A stretch of DNA of 64,000 nucleotides, taken from UBA7330 sp965243485. Its GTDB lineage: Bacteria; Bacteroidota; Bacteroidia; Cytophagales; Cyclobacteriaceae. Shown in pieces: positions 25,915 through 35,133 of the stretch; positions within the stretch are counted from its first letter, which is position 1; every line of letters begins with the position of its first letter. The stretch lies in assembly GCA_965243485.1 (NCBI GenBank), contig CBDEVP010000001.1, positions 4,464,001-4,528,000 of the forward strand, written 5' to 3'. The notes beneath the pieces were generated by a model that made no database searches, was not told the origin of the DNA, and was given only the letters and a program-made list of their open reading frames with translations. The translations under genes and the position numbers were made by a program.

Positions 25915-27075
25915 ATGAAAAGGAAACGGACATTATTTATTCTCTCGAGTGTGGGCTCACTCACGCTCATGCTTGGTCTATTCACAGCCTTATATCCGGC
26001 CGGATCACCGGAGAAATCTGCGCCGGAATTAGAGGTGGAAAAATTTCAGGTGATCCATCCCGTGAGAAAAGATACCACATTTGTAACGGACTATATCGCT
26101 TCATTACAAGCCATTCAACATGTGGAGCTTCGATCAAGGATCAGAGGGGTTATAGAGGAGATACATGTAGACGAAGGTCAGCTGGTGAAAAAGGGTGATG
26201 TGCTTTTTACGCTCAGCAAGCAGGAGTATGAAACCATGCTATACCAGGCTAAAGCAGCAATGAATAGTGCCATTGCAGAGAAAAAATCAGCGGAAGTAGA
26301 ACTGAAAAACACCCGGGACCTGGTAAACAAAAACATTGAATCTCCAACCCAGCTGGAGATAGCCAATGCCAGGATAGATGCCCTGGAGGCAAAAGTCGAG
26401 GAGGCCAGGTCCCTGGTGGAACAGGCCAGGCTTCAACTGAACTACACCATGGTAAAAGCTCCTTTTGATGGTGTGATCGGCAGGATCCCTAACAAAGTAG
26501 GTAGCCTGGAAGAAGAGGGAACTTTGCTTACGACCATATCTGATAACAGCAAGATCTATGCATACTTCAATGTCTCCGAGAAGGAATACCTGAAATTGAT
26601 CGGAAAAGAAAAGACAAACAATGAGCTTGTGACGCTTTTACTGGCAAATCAAAGACCCTATGAACACCCAGGTAAAATTCAGACGCTCGATAACATGATC
26701 AGAAGCGAAACTGGAACAATCTCTTTCAGAGCACTTTTCCCAAATCCTGAAAGAAACCTGATACATGGCGCTTCCGGAAAGGTTAGAATCACCAAAGAGT
26801 TGAAAAACGCCTTATTGATCCCCCAGGTAGCCACTGTTGAAGCTCAGGATATCCTTTATGTTTTTGTGGTGGATGATGGAAATATACTTCACAGGAGAAA
26901 AGTCAACCCGTTATTTCGTTTACCCCAACTGTATGTGATCGGTGACGGTATTTCAGGCAATGACCGGATTGTTTACAAGGGTTTGCAACACATTCGGGAT
27001 GGAATGAAGATTGAATCAGAAGTCGTAGACTTCCTGTCAGAGCAAAGCAGCCCGATGATCGCTCTGAAGCACTGA
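25915..27075 (+). CDS. RND efflux periplasmic adaptor (membrane fusion protein)
   Basis: This 386-residue protein has an N-terminal membrane anchor (about residues 6-28). There is no lipobox Cys, unlike AcrA. The domains are in the order expected for an HAE1 adaptor: a barrel/lipoyl half (VELRSRIRGVIEEIHVDEGQLVKKGDVLF), a helical hairpin (about residues 95-160), the second lipoyl half (YTMVKAPFDGVIGRIPNKVGSLEEEGTLLTTIS), then beta-barrel and membrane-proximal domains. It should link the inner membrane pump to the TolC-like channel. It is the first gene of a three-gene operon (41 and 32 base gaps) and carries a regulon box upstream. Confidence 0.93.
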   Translation: MKRKRTLFILSSVGSLTLMLGLFTALYPAGSPEKSAPELEVEKFQVIHPVRKDTTFVTDYIASLQAIQHVELRSRIRGVIEEIHVDEGQLVKKGDVLFTLSKQEYETMLYQAKAAMNSAIAEKKSAEVELKNTRDLVNKNIESPTQLEIANARIDALEAKVEEARSLVEQARLQLNYTMVKAPFDGVIGRIPNKVGSLEEEGTLLTTISDNSKIYAYFNVSEKEYLKLIGKEKTNNELVTLLLANQRPYEHPGKIQTLDNMIRSETGTISFRALFPNPERNLIHGASGKVRITKELKNALLIPQVATVEAQDILYVFVVDDGNILHRRKVNPLFRLPQLYVIGDGISGNDRIVYKGLQHIRDGMKIESEVVDFLSEQSSPMIALKH

Positions 27076-27116
27076 TCTTTATTGGTATCCATACATCATT
27101 CAACTAATTCACAACA

Positions 27117-30100
27117 ATGTTTACCAAGTTCATTGAGCGACCAGTATTATCCATTGTTATCTCCCTCCTGCTTACCCTTTTGGGCATTTTAGCCATTGTT
27201 CAGTTGCCAGTGACCCAGTTTCCTACGATTGCTCCACCCGTGGTAGGGATTACTGCTGAGTATGCAGGAGCAAATGCCGAAACTTCGGTGAAGGCGGTTG
27301 TCCGGCCTTTGGAAATGGCATTGAATGGTGTGCCCGGAATGAAGTACATGTCCTCCGATGCCGGCAACGACGGCACCAGCATCATAAGGATCGCCTTTGA
27401 GACCGGAACAGATCCGGATCAGGCGGCAGTGAATGTGCAGAACCGGGTAGCTTCTGTGATCGGCAAACTACCTGAGGAAGTTCGGCTTTACGGGGTGAAG
27501 GTTTCAAAGGAGGTAAACAGTATCCTTCTCTACCTCAACATCTCTAGCGATGATCAATCTATGGATGAAAAATTCATTCACAACTTTGTCCATATCAATA
27601 TCCTGGAAGAGCTTCGAAGGGTCAAAGGCGTTGGATTCATTGATATTTTGGGTCAGCGTGAATATGCTATTCGTGTCTGGCTAAAACCCGACAGGCTTAC
27701 AGCCTATAAACTCTCAGTAGATGAAGTAATTGAGGCACTCCGGGAACAAAATATTGAGGCGGCTCCCGGAAAGGTAGGCCAAAGCTCAATGAAAGATGCT
27801 CAGGACATGCAATATATCCTGAAATACACCGGGAGATTTACTCAGGAGGATGAATATGCAGAAATACCGGTTAAGTCAACCGTGGATGGTCAGATCCTTC
27901 GATTGGGAGATGTGGCAGATATTGAATTCAGCACTGCAGCATACGATACCTATGCCAAGGAAAATGGTAAGCCTTCAGCAGCCATCATCATCAAACAACT
28001 CCCTGGCACCAATGCCCAGGAAGTGATCGATAACGTGAAGATGAAGATGGAAGAACTTAAAGAGAAATCTTTTTTACCAGGGATGGACTATTCCTTCGGG
28101 TACGATGTTTCCCGGTTTCTGAGCGCATCAATGGAGCAGGTTTTAAAGACCTTCTTAGAGGCGTTTTTGCTGGTTTCATTGGTAGTGTTCATTTTTCTGG
28201 GCGATTTTCGCTCAACGCTCATTCCAGCTATAGCGGTGCCGGTCTCCCTGATCGGCACTTTTTTCTTCATGCAGCTTTTTGGCTTCTCTATCAACATGAT
28301 CACGCTCTTCGCACTGGTTCTTGCTATTGGTATCGTAGTAGACAATGCCATAGTAGTGGTGGAAGCAGTACACGCTGAAATGGAAAGTACAGGAGCCAAT
28401 CCCTATATGGCTACCAAAGCATCTATGAAGAAGATCTCCGGAGCGATCATCGCCATTACGCTGGTGATGTCTGCCGTGTACGTGCCAATCGCATTCATGT
28501 CAGGTCCGGTGGGAATTTTCTACCGGCAGTTTTCAATCACCCTTGCAATTTCCATCATTCTTTCAGGAGTGGTTGCATTAACCCTTACCCCTGCCCTTTG
28601 TGCTCTTCTTTTGAAGAATACACATCAGGAAAATGGCTTACCAAAAAAGAAAAACGGGATCAATAAATTCATTGATGGTTTCAACAACCGATACAACAGA
28701 CTTGCCGCAAAATACCGGATCATCATTGAAGCCATCGTAAATCGAAGAGTGGTAACCTTTGCCTCCCTGATCATTTTTTGCATACTCACCTTTGGATTCA
28801 GTTCATTCATTCCATCGGGTTTCATTCCAAACGAAGACCAGGGGATCCTTTATGCAAACGTGCTGGCACCTCCGGGCGCCACTGTCGAGCGAACACAACA
28901 GGTAGTAGATGCCATTCAGCAAGTGGCGAACGACCTGGAATCTGTACAATCCGTTTCGACTCTGGCAGGTACCAACATCTTTTCAGACGGGACAGGCGCA
29001 CCTTATGGAACCGTGCTGATCAATCTGAAAGACTGGAGCCAGCGAAAGGAATCAGTGGAAGAGGTGGCAAAAATCATGACAGAGCGGACAAGGCACATCA
29101 AAGATGCAAAAATTGACTTTCTCCCGCCTCCGGCCGTGCCCGGGTATGGTAATGCCGGTGGATTTGAGCTTCGATTCCTGGATAAAACCGGAAATGATGA
29201 TCTCCATCAGATGGAGGAAGTGATGCAGGACTTTGTGACGGAGCTTAGAAACCGACCGGAAATCCAAAGCGCTTTTTCCCTTTTTGACAACAACTATCCG
29301 CAATACGTTTTGAAGGTAGACTATGATCAGGCCGCACAAAAGGGTGTATCGGTCAAAAATGCGATGAGTACCCTGCAAACCTTAATGGGTGGCGAATGGG
29401 CCTCTGACTTTATCAGATATGGTAAGACCTACCGGGTGATGGTCCAGGCACACCCGGGTTATCGGGCGCAACCTGAAGATGTTCTAAAACTGCATGTCAA
29501 AAACGAATATGGAGAAATGGTACCCTATGCATCTTTTATGGACCTTGAAAAGGTGTTGGGTCCAGAGCAGGTAACACGATACAACATGTATACCTCTGCA
29601 GAGATTAATGGAGAACCAGCCGAAGGGTACAGCAGTGGCAGTGCCATCAAAGCCATCCGGGAAGTAGCAGCGGAAAAACTGCCAAGAGGATACGATATTG
29701 CATGGGCAGGAATGACCTTTGATGAAGTAGCTACGGGAGATCAGGCCATTATGATCTTCGTGATCTGTCTGATTTTCGTGTATCTTCTGCTTTGTGCACA
29801 GTACGAAAGTTTCCTTTTGCCATTATCAGTCATCCTGTCTTTGCCGGCCGGGATCTTCGGAGCATTTCTTTTTCTCTGGGTGTTGGGGCTGGAAAATAAT
29901 ATTTACGCGCAGGTGGCCATGATCATGCTGATTGGTATGCTTGGTAAAAATGCGATTCTGGTGGTGGAGTTTGCCTTGCAAAAACAAAAAGAAGGCTTCT
30001 CTCCTTTTCAGGCGGCCGTTCAGGGAGCAGCCGAGCGATTAAGGCCCATTTTAATGACCTCCTTTGCCTTTACCGCTGGCTTGATCCCGCTGATCTTTTC

Positions 30101-30284
30101 AACCGGAGCAGGCGCAATCGGCAATCAAACCATCGGTGCAGCTGCTGCCGGCGGCATGATCCTGGGAACGGTGATCGGCGTACTGTTGATCCCAGGATTG
30201 TATTATGTTTTTGCCTCAATCGGATCAAAAAAGCCTGTCGCTACGGCAATTCCTTCAACGACTGAAAAGGTACTTTCAAACTGA
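27117..30284 (+). CDS. HAE1-type RND efflux permease
   Basis: This 1055-residue permease has the AcrB layout: two halves, each with six helices and a large periplasmic loop, starting MFTKFIERPVLSIVISLLL. Proton-relay positions can be aligned: Asp409 followed by Asn410 in IGIVVDNAIVVVEAV (AcrB has Asp407-Asp408) and Lys944 in LGKNAILVVEFAL (AcrB Lys940). The periplasmic repeat YDTYAKENGKPSAAIIIKQLPG is typical of multidrug HAE1 pumps, not metal pumps. It should export hydrophobic or amphiphilic compounds using the proton gradient. The Asn at the second relay position is unusual compared with AcrB and may affect coupling or simply be lineage-typical. Confidence 0.94.
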   Translation: MFTKFIERPVLSIVISLLLTLLGILAIVQLPVTQFPTIAPPVVGITAEYAGANAETSVKAVVRPLEMALNGVPGMKYMSSDAGNDGTSIIRIAFETGTDPDQAAVNVQNRVASVIGKLPEEVRLYGVKVSKEVNSILLYLNISSDDQSMDEKFIHNFVHINILEELRRVKGVGFIDILGQREYAIRVWLKPDRLTAYKLSVDEVIEALREQNIEAAPGKVGQSSMKDAQDMQYILKYTGRFTQEDEYAEIPVKSTVDGQILRLGDVADIEFSTAAYDTYAKENGKPSAAIIIKQLPGTNAQEVIDNVKMKMEELKEKSFLPGMDYSFGYDVSRFLSASMEQVLKTFLEAFLLVSLVVFIFLGDFRSTLIPAIAVPVSLIGTFFFMQLFGFSINMITLFALVLAIGIVVDNAIVVVEAVHAEMESTGANPYMATKASMKKISGAIIAITLVMSAVYVPIAFMSGPVGIFYRQFSITLAISIILSGVVALTLTPALCALLLKNTHQENGLPKKKNGINKFIDGFNNRYNRLAAKYRIIIEAIVNRRVVTFASLIIFCILTFGFSSFIPSGFIPNEDQGILYANVLAPPGATVERTQQVVDAIQQVANDLESVQSVSTLAGTNIFSDGTGAPYGTVLINLKDWSQRKESVEEVAKIMTERTRHIKDAKIDFLPPPAVPGYGNAGGFELRFLDKTGNDDLHQMEEVMQDFVTELRNRPEIQSAFSLFDNNYPQYVLKVDYDQAAQKGVSVKNAMSTLQTLMGGEWASDFIRYGKTYRVMVQAHPGYRAQPEDVLKLHVKNEYGEMVPYASFMDLEKVLGPEQVTRYNMYTSAEINGEPAEGYSSGSAIKAIREVAAEKLPRGYDIAWAGMTFDEVATGDQAIMIFVICLIFVYLLLCAQYESFLLPLSVILSLPAGIFGAFLFLWVLGLENNIYAQVAMIMLIGMLGKNAILVVEFALQKQKEGFSPFQAAVQGAAERLRPILMTSFAFTAGLIPLIFSTGAGAIGNQTIGAAAAGGMILGTVIGVLLIPGLYYVFASIGSKKPVATAIPSTTEKVLSN

Positions 30285-30316
30285 TCTTCGGCCAACACTA
30301 ATTTACTCTAAACAAA

Positions 30317-31747
30317 ATGAAACCATATTTCGACAAATGGATAACAATGTCTCTATGCGTAGTTGTATTATCAGGCTGTCAATCCATAGACATCACATCG
30401 AATACATCGCTGATTGAAATGCCCGGTGTATATGAGGATTCGACAGATACTACAAATATTGCAAACCTCTCATGGGAAACATACTTTGCCGATCCCACCC
30501 TGATCAGACTTATAGATCAGGCGCTGGCAGGAAACCCCGACCTCTCCATCACACATCAACGGATAGAAATGGCCAGATCGGGTGTCACCTTTGCAAAGGG
30601 AATGCTTTTTCCAGTGGTGGATGCCATAGGGTTTTCAGGTCAGGCCAGAACGGCTGAATATTCTGTTAATTGGGCCGGTAATGAAGGTGGTCAATTCTTA
30701 TCCGGAGACCCCCTCCGCCCTACCTACACTGATTATTATCTTGGCCTTCAGAGCAGCTGGGAAGCTGACATCTGGGGCAAGCTGAAAAACAGAAAGAGGG
30801 CAGCACAATCCAGATTTTATGCTACCATTGAAGGTCAGAACTGGGTTTTATCCAATCTGGTTTCTGATGTGGCTCTGGCCTATTATGAATTGCTTTCACT
30901 GGATGAAAACCTTGAAATTATCAGCGAAACCATCACGCTGCAGGAAAATGCACTTGAAGTGGTGAAAGCACAGAAGCAGGCCGGAAAAGCCAATAAACTG
31001 GCAGTGGAGCAATTTGAAACCCGTCTATTAAACTTAAGAGGGCTTCAAAAGGCAACGCTACAGGAAATCGCTGAAGTGGAATATCGTCTGAATCTTTTGA
31101 TGGGAAAATACCCACAATCGATACAGCGAAGTAGTATTGCATTTGAGGATACGGTTATTCTGAACGTTCTACCAGGTACATCTTCACAATTGGCCGTCAA
31201 CAGACCCGATATACGACAGGCCGAACTGGAGCTTATAGCTTCAAAAGCGGATGTAAAAGCCGCCAGAGCTGCCTTCTACCCTACACTGGGGATCACTGCC
31301 GGCATTGGTTACAATGCCTTTCAACCACAATTTTTATTCAGAAGCCCTGAATCCATAGCTTATAATATCTTCGGGAATATTGCGGCTCCCTTGATTAACA
31401 GAAATGCCATCAAAGCCGAATTTAATTTCAGCAAAGCCTCGCAGGCAGAAGCTTTTTACAACTATCAGAAGACCTTACTGGGAGCGTACACCGAAGTCTC
31501 ACTGGAAATCCGGAACATTCGTAACTTACAGGATCGATTTGTGCTCAAATCCAATGAGGTGGATGTACTCACCTCCTCCATTGAGACCTCATCTGATTTG
31601 TTCAGGACGGGTAGAGCTTCCTATTTGGAGGTGCTCATTACTCAGCAAAATGCACTGCAGGCGCAATTGGAATTGATAGACATACGCGAACAACTATACT
31701 ACTCAAAAATTAAATTGTACAAATCTCTTGGTGGCGGATGGAGGTAA
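30317..31747 (+). CDS. TolC/OprM-family outer membrane efflux lipoprotein
   Basis: This 476-residue channel subunit has a lipobox at VVLSGCQ (Cys near residue 21), so it is tethered to the outer membrane. It shows the two tandem OEP repeats expected for OprM/NodT-type proteins, with markers LSWETYFADPTLIRLIDQALAGNPDL near the N-terminus, GLQSSWEADIWGKLKNRKRAA, and VNRPDIRQAELELIASKADVKAARAAFYPTLG at the start of the second half. It completes the tripartite pump. The 163 bases to the next regulator contain another 11-bp repeat box. Confidence 0.93.
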   Translation: MKPYFDKWITMSLCVVVLSGCQSIDITSNTSLIEMPGVYEDSTDTTNIANLSWETYFADPTLIRLIDQALAGNPDLSITHQRIEMARSGVTFAKGMLFPVVDAIGFSGQARTAEYSVNWAGNEGGQFLSGDPLRPTYTDYYLGLQSSWEADIWGKLKNRKRAAQSRFYATIEGQNWVLSNLVSDVALAYYELLSLDENLEIISETITLQENALEVVKAQKQAGKANKLAVEQFETRLLNLRGLQKATLQEIAEVEYRLNLLMGKYPQSIQRSSIAFEDTVILNVLPGTSSQLAVNRPDIRQAELELIASKADVKAARAAFYPTLGITAGIGYNAFQPQFLFRSPESIAYNIFGNIAAPLINRNAIKAEFNFSKASQAEAFYNYQKTLLGAYTEVSLEIRNIRNLQDRFVLKSNEVDVLTSSIETSSDLFRTGRASYLEVLITQQNALQAQLELIDIREQLYYSKIKLYKSLGGGWR

Positions 31748-31812
31748 TCACAAATTCATAGGGGAATTGTTTCCTTAAAGAGCAACCCGGTTCGGTCATA
31801 TCATCTTTCAAA

Positions 31813-31830
31813 TTCTAATCGTATTCTAAT
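31813..31830 (+). promoter_or_regulatory. Double 11-bp-period repeat box upstream of response regulator 2
   Basis: TTCTAAT at 31813 and 31824 have the 11-bp period; a third unit at 31835 is not conserved. TTCATTTG at 31845-31852 matches 7 of 8 bases of TAnnTTTG and lies about 59 bases upstream of the TTG start. Confidence 0.55.
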
Positions 31831-31910
31831 GATTTTGCCTGGATTTCATTTGCAGAGATACACACCGGAAATTAATATTAATCCATGTTTTACACTAGCC
31901 GGCTTATCTG

Positions 31911-32615
31911 TTGAAAAAAATACTGTTGGTAGAGGATGACGTGCAGGTATGCAATTTTATTAATAAAGGTCTTACCGAGCAAAAATTCGAGGTGAGCATT
32001 GCGATGGACGGTGAAACGGGACTCCAGATGTTCAGAGACTCTGTTTTTAATCTGGTCATCCTGGATATCATGCTCCCGGTCATCAATGGTTTGGAAGTTT
32101 GCCGGCGGATCAGGGCCACAAACAGTGAAGTCCCTATTCTTATGCTGACAGCAATGGGTAGTGCAGAAAACGTGGTGATCGGGCTGGAATCAGGAGCGGA
32201 TGATTATCTGGCCAAGCCCTTTAAATACATCGAGCTACTGGCAAGGATCAAAACATTGCTACGAAGGGCAGGCAATAAGGAAAGCCTGGCGGTAAATGAT
32301 GAATTAGTGTTTGAATTTGCTGATCTGGTATTAAATGATAAGACCAAAGTTGTAGTCAGAAACGGATCGGAAATTTCACTTACCTCAACTGAGTATCGTT
32401 TGCTGTTGATGTTTATGAAAAACCCAACAAAGGTCTTTTCCAGAACGGACATGCTGGATGAAGTATGGGGTATCAATTTTGATATCGGCACCAATGTGGT
32501 TGATGTCTATGTCAACTATCTCAGGAAGAAGCTGGATAAATACGGTAAAGAGAAGCTTATCCATACGGTTTTTGGTATGGGCTACGTATTAAAGCGAAGC
32601 AATGAAAATCCATAA
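31911..32615 (+). CDS. OmpR-family response regulator 2
   Basis: This 234-residue regulator begins at a TTG codon (KKILLVEDDVQVCNF); no ATG is available between the upstream box and the receiver. The receiver has Asp9/Asp10, phospho-acceptor Asp52 in LVILDIMLPVING and Lys in DDYLAKPFKYIELL. The winged helix carries LTSTEYRLLLMFMKNPTKVFSRTDMLDEVWGINFD and NVVDVYVNYLRKKLD, nearly the same recognition region as regulator 1. The kinase start lies 14 bases inside this gene. Together with the other pair it brackets the efflux genes, suggesting duplicated or cross-talking control of the same promoters. Confidence 0.93.
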   Translation: MKKILLVEDDVQVCNFINKGLTEQKFEVSIAMDGETGLQMFRDSVFNLVILDIMLPVINGLEVCRRIRATNSEVPILMLTAMGSAENVVIGLESGADDYLAKPFKYIELLARIKTLLRRAGNKESLAVNDELVFEFADLVLNDKTKVVVRNGSEISLTSTEYRLLLMFMKNPTKVFSRTDMLDEVWGINFDIGTNVVDVYVNYLRKKLDKYGKEKLIHTVFGMGYVLKRSNENP

Positions 32616-33975
32616 CAGGATCATCTATATCCTCATCACCATCTTTGTCCTGTATACTCTGTTGTTCAGTGGGTTTATTTATTATTCAATCTCTAACTAT
32701 GCATTCACTGACTTCTACAAAAGACTTGAAATCAGAGCTGCAGCTAATGCCAAGATTAAACTGGAACAGAAGCGTGATGCTGATATACTCCGCGATCTGA
32801 GGCAGGAATACCTGGAAATATTACCCAATGAAAGTGAATACTACATCAAGCTGTCAAATGGGAGCTATGTGAGAGACTCTGTTCCGGGAGAAATACCCGT
32901 TGATTTTATCAACGAAATCATCAGCAATGGATTTGGTAATTATGCTAATGGTAACATATACTACTCAGGGATCAGGTACCTGACCTCTGAAAATAGTGAT
33001 TATGTGGTAATCATTTCAGCAGAGAACTACTTCCATACCCATCATATTGCCTATTTGAGAAACCTGCTGCTTACCTCTCTTGCGTATGCCTTATTGTTGA
33101 TTGTGCTCATCTCCTTCATGTTTTCCAGAACATTGATAAGACCGATCAAGAATATCATCCATGCGGTAAAAGACATAAGCTCAGAGAATCTGCATATGCG
33201 TTTGAAAGTCCCGGCCAGAAATGATTCGCTGAGTCAGCTGATCATCACCTTCAATGATATGCTGGACCGACTGGAGACCTCATTTGAGACCCAGAAAAAC
33301 TTTATCAGCAATGCCTCTCATGAACTCAACACGCCATTGACATCTATCATAGGTGAGGGAGAAGTGGCATTGTCCAAACCGCGTAAACCAAAGGAATATA
33401 TAGAAACCATCGGAATAATTTTAGAACAGGCAGGTAAATTGGAGCAAAAGACCAAGGCTCTCCTTTACCTGGCACGAACCGGCTATGATGGCAAAAGACA
33501 AAAATTTGAAAAGGTACGAATAGATGAATTGATCCTTGATGTAAAGCAGACAACAGAGAACCTTCTAGGCAACGCAAGTATCTCTATTGACTTTAGTATG
33601 CTACCGGAAAGCCCTTTAAGACTAAAAATAAAAGGAAACGAGCAACTGCTTCATCTTGCTTTATGCAATATCGTGCTGAATGCCTGTAAGTATTCGGACA
33701 ACAAACCGGTCAATATCGCGCTTGCCTCTGATGACAAAAGGGTTATAGTAATCGTAAAAGACCAGGGGATTGGGATTCCTGATGATGAGTTAAAATATAT
33801 TTATGATCCGTTTTTTCGTGCTTCCAATACAGCACATTATGAAGGATACGGGATTGGGCTCCCCCTGGCACGAAATATCATCAAAATTCATAACGGAACC
33901 CTGCTTGTCAGCTCTATTGTTGATCAGGGCACTACGGTTCGCATCGACCTGCCCCAGGGGAATTATACATTTTAA
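32602..33975 (+). CDS. HAMP sensor histidine kinase 2
   Basis: This 457-residue kinase overlaps its regulator by 14 bases. It starts MKIHNRIIYILITIFVLYTLLFSGFIYYSI (first membrane helix), followed by a periplasmic sensor of about 120 residues, a second helix near 153-175, and HAMP. The dimerisation helix has His240 in NASHELNTPLTSI, and the ATPase domain has NIVLNACKYS, DQGIGIPDDEL and GYGIGLPLARNII. The paralogue at 23656 shares the layout and the stretches NYxFTDFY/NNYTDSEFF and DYVVIISAENYF/DFVVIISADNIF in the sensor, so the two sensors are probably related and may detect similar signals. Confidence 0.92.
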   Translation: MKIHNRIIYILITIFVLYTLLFSGFIYYSISNYAFTDFYKRLEIRAAANAKIKLEQKRDADILRDLRQEYLEILPNESEYYIKLSNGSYVRDSVPGEIPVDFINEIISNGFGNYANGNIYYSGIRYLTSENSDYVVIISAENYFHTHHIAYLRNLLLTSLAYALLLIVLISFMFSRTLIRPIKNIIHAVKDISSENLHMRLKVPARNDSLSQLIITFNDMLDRLETSFETQKNFISNASHELNTPLTSIIGEGEVALSKPRKPKEYIETIGIILEQAGKLEQKTKALLYLARTGYDGKRQKFEKVRIDELILDVKQTTENLLGNASISIDFSMLPESPLRLKIKGNEQLLHLALCNIVLNACKYSDNKPVNIALASDDKRVIVIVKDQGIGIPDDELKYIYDPFFRASNTAHYEGYGIGLPLARNIIKIHNGTLLVSSIVDQGTTVRIDLPQGNYTF

Positions 33976-34023
33976 CCAGGTAGATCCAAAGCAATGGATC
34001 GGAACTAGCTGAAGATCTGATAA

Positions 34024-34072
34024 TTCTAATGGAACGTTAATCTTTCTAATAAAATCCTAATATTATTTTAAA
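34024..34072 (+). promoter_or_regulatory. Five-unit repeat box upstream of the UspA-like gene
   Basis: TTCTAAT at 34024, CGTTAAT at 34035, TTCTAAT at 34044, TCCTAAT at 34055 and TTTTAAA at 34066 form two groups, each with an 11-bp period and a 9-bp step between them. AAGCTTTG at 34095-34102 matches 7 of 8 bases of TAnnTTTG and lies 29 bases after the start of the last unit. Confidence 0.65.
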
Positions 34073-34126
34073 GAGCTTATAATCAGGCCGGGTGAAGCTT
34101 TGCTTTAAATCAAAATTGAATTTGAA

Positions 34127-34627
34127 ATGGCAAAGACAATCCTTATTCCAACTGACTTTAGTGTAAAACTTTTGAAACTGGTCTGTCAGGCGATGGATAA
34201 CAATCAAGATGAGCCTGTTAATCTGGTCCTATTCCACCGAATAGACCTAACAAACTCTATTACTGATTTGCTCTTTTATTCTAAGGAAAAGATTTTGAGA
34301 CCCCTGGAGACCCGTGAATTCAAAGATTCCTGCAAAATCATCCTTAGTAAATATGAGTCTTCCATAAACTCTTTTCGTATTGAGCTTTTCACCGGCTTCA
34401 ATGGCAATGCGTTCCGGAATTTCCTTGACGGGAATCGAATTGATGAGGTCTACAGACCAGTGAACTACAAGATGAAGCTCAAAGACCCGAGAAGTCTGGA
34501 CATTCTTCCATTATTGGAAAAATGCCCGGTTCCCACTGTGGATGTAACCATAAACAGCTACGAACACAGAGCCACTCGCGAGATTGAGCAGTTGGCTGAT
34601 TTATTTTTTCAATCCGTTACAAAGTAA
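34127..34627 (+). CDS. UspA-like protein, divergent
   Basis: This 166-residue cytoplasmic protein has a universal stress protein-like start, KTILIPTDFSVKLLKLVCQAMD, followed by a strand NLVLFHRID and a final strand-turn VPTVDVTI. The GxxGxxxG(S/T) ATP-binding loop of UspA is not visible, so it is a divergent or non-nucleotide-binding form. The function is unknown beyond the fold. It is the first of a group of same-strand small genes (22-base gap to the next), headed by the five-unit regulon box. Confidence 0.55.
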   Translation: MAKTILIPTDFSVKLLKLVCQAMDNNQDEPVNLVLFHRIDLTNSITDLLFYSKEKILRPLETREFKDSCKIILSKYESSINSFRIELFTGFNGNAFRNFLDGNRIDEVYRPVNYKMKLKDPRSLDILPLLEKCPVPTVDVTINSYEHRATREIEQLADLFFQSVTK

Positions 34628-34648
34628 TCAGAAATTATTCTTGTCTAA

Positions 34649-35125
34649 ATGACAAACAAAGTACTCTATACGAGCTTATTTCCGCTGTTGCCAGTCATCT
34701 GCCTGATCATACTATCAACTCGTGTCATAGAGGATCCGGAACAAACGATCCTTGGGACCTGGGATGAAGTATCATGGAGATACGAAAAAATGGATCACAG
34801 GAATCAGTCTGCAATTTCTCTTATGGACGAACTGGATGACAGGGTCAAAAGTGAAATTGCCGGACATCTGGTCATTCATAAGGCAGAAGTTTGGCAGTTT
34901 ACATCAGATAGAAAACTGAGTTTGGCCGGAAATAATGAGGACAAAAAAAAGCTGTCCTGGGCTTTAAAAGGACGGGGCAACATCCTTGAATTGACGGCCC
35001 AAGGAACTCCTACGGAAACCTACCAGATACAGGAGCTGACCAAAGACAGGATGGTCCTGCATTTCAATTCTGACCTTCAGGTAAGAGGGATAGTAGAAAT
35101 GGCATTTAATAGGCGAACTCACTAA
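34649..35125 (+). CDS. Hypothetical protein with N-terminal membrane anchor, lipocalin-like
   Basis: This 158-residue protein has one N-terminal hydrophobic segment (about residues 5-25) and then a soluble domain. ILGTWDEVSWRYEK followed by WQFTSDRKLSLAG and MVLHFNSDLQVRGIVEMAFNR looks like the G-x-W start and later strands of lipocalin-like domains common in Bacteroidetes. I cannot assign a function. It lies 8 bases before the DUF1275 gene and probably shares its transcript. Confidence 0.6.
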   Translation: MTNKVLYTSLFPLLPVICLIILSTRVIEDPEQTILGTWDEVSWRYEKMDHRNQSAISLMDELDDRVKSEIAGHLVIHKAEVWQFTSDRKLSLAGNNEDKKKLSWALKGRGNILELTAQGTPTETYQIQELTKDRMVLHFNSDLQVRGIVEMAFNRRTH

Positions 35126-35133
35126 CAAAATAT

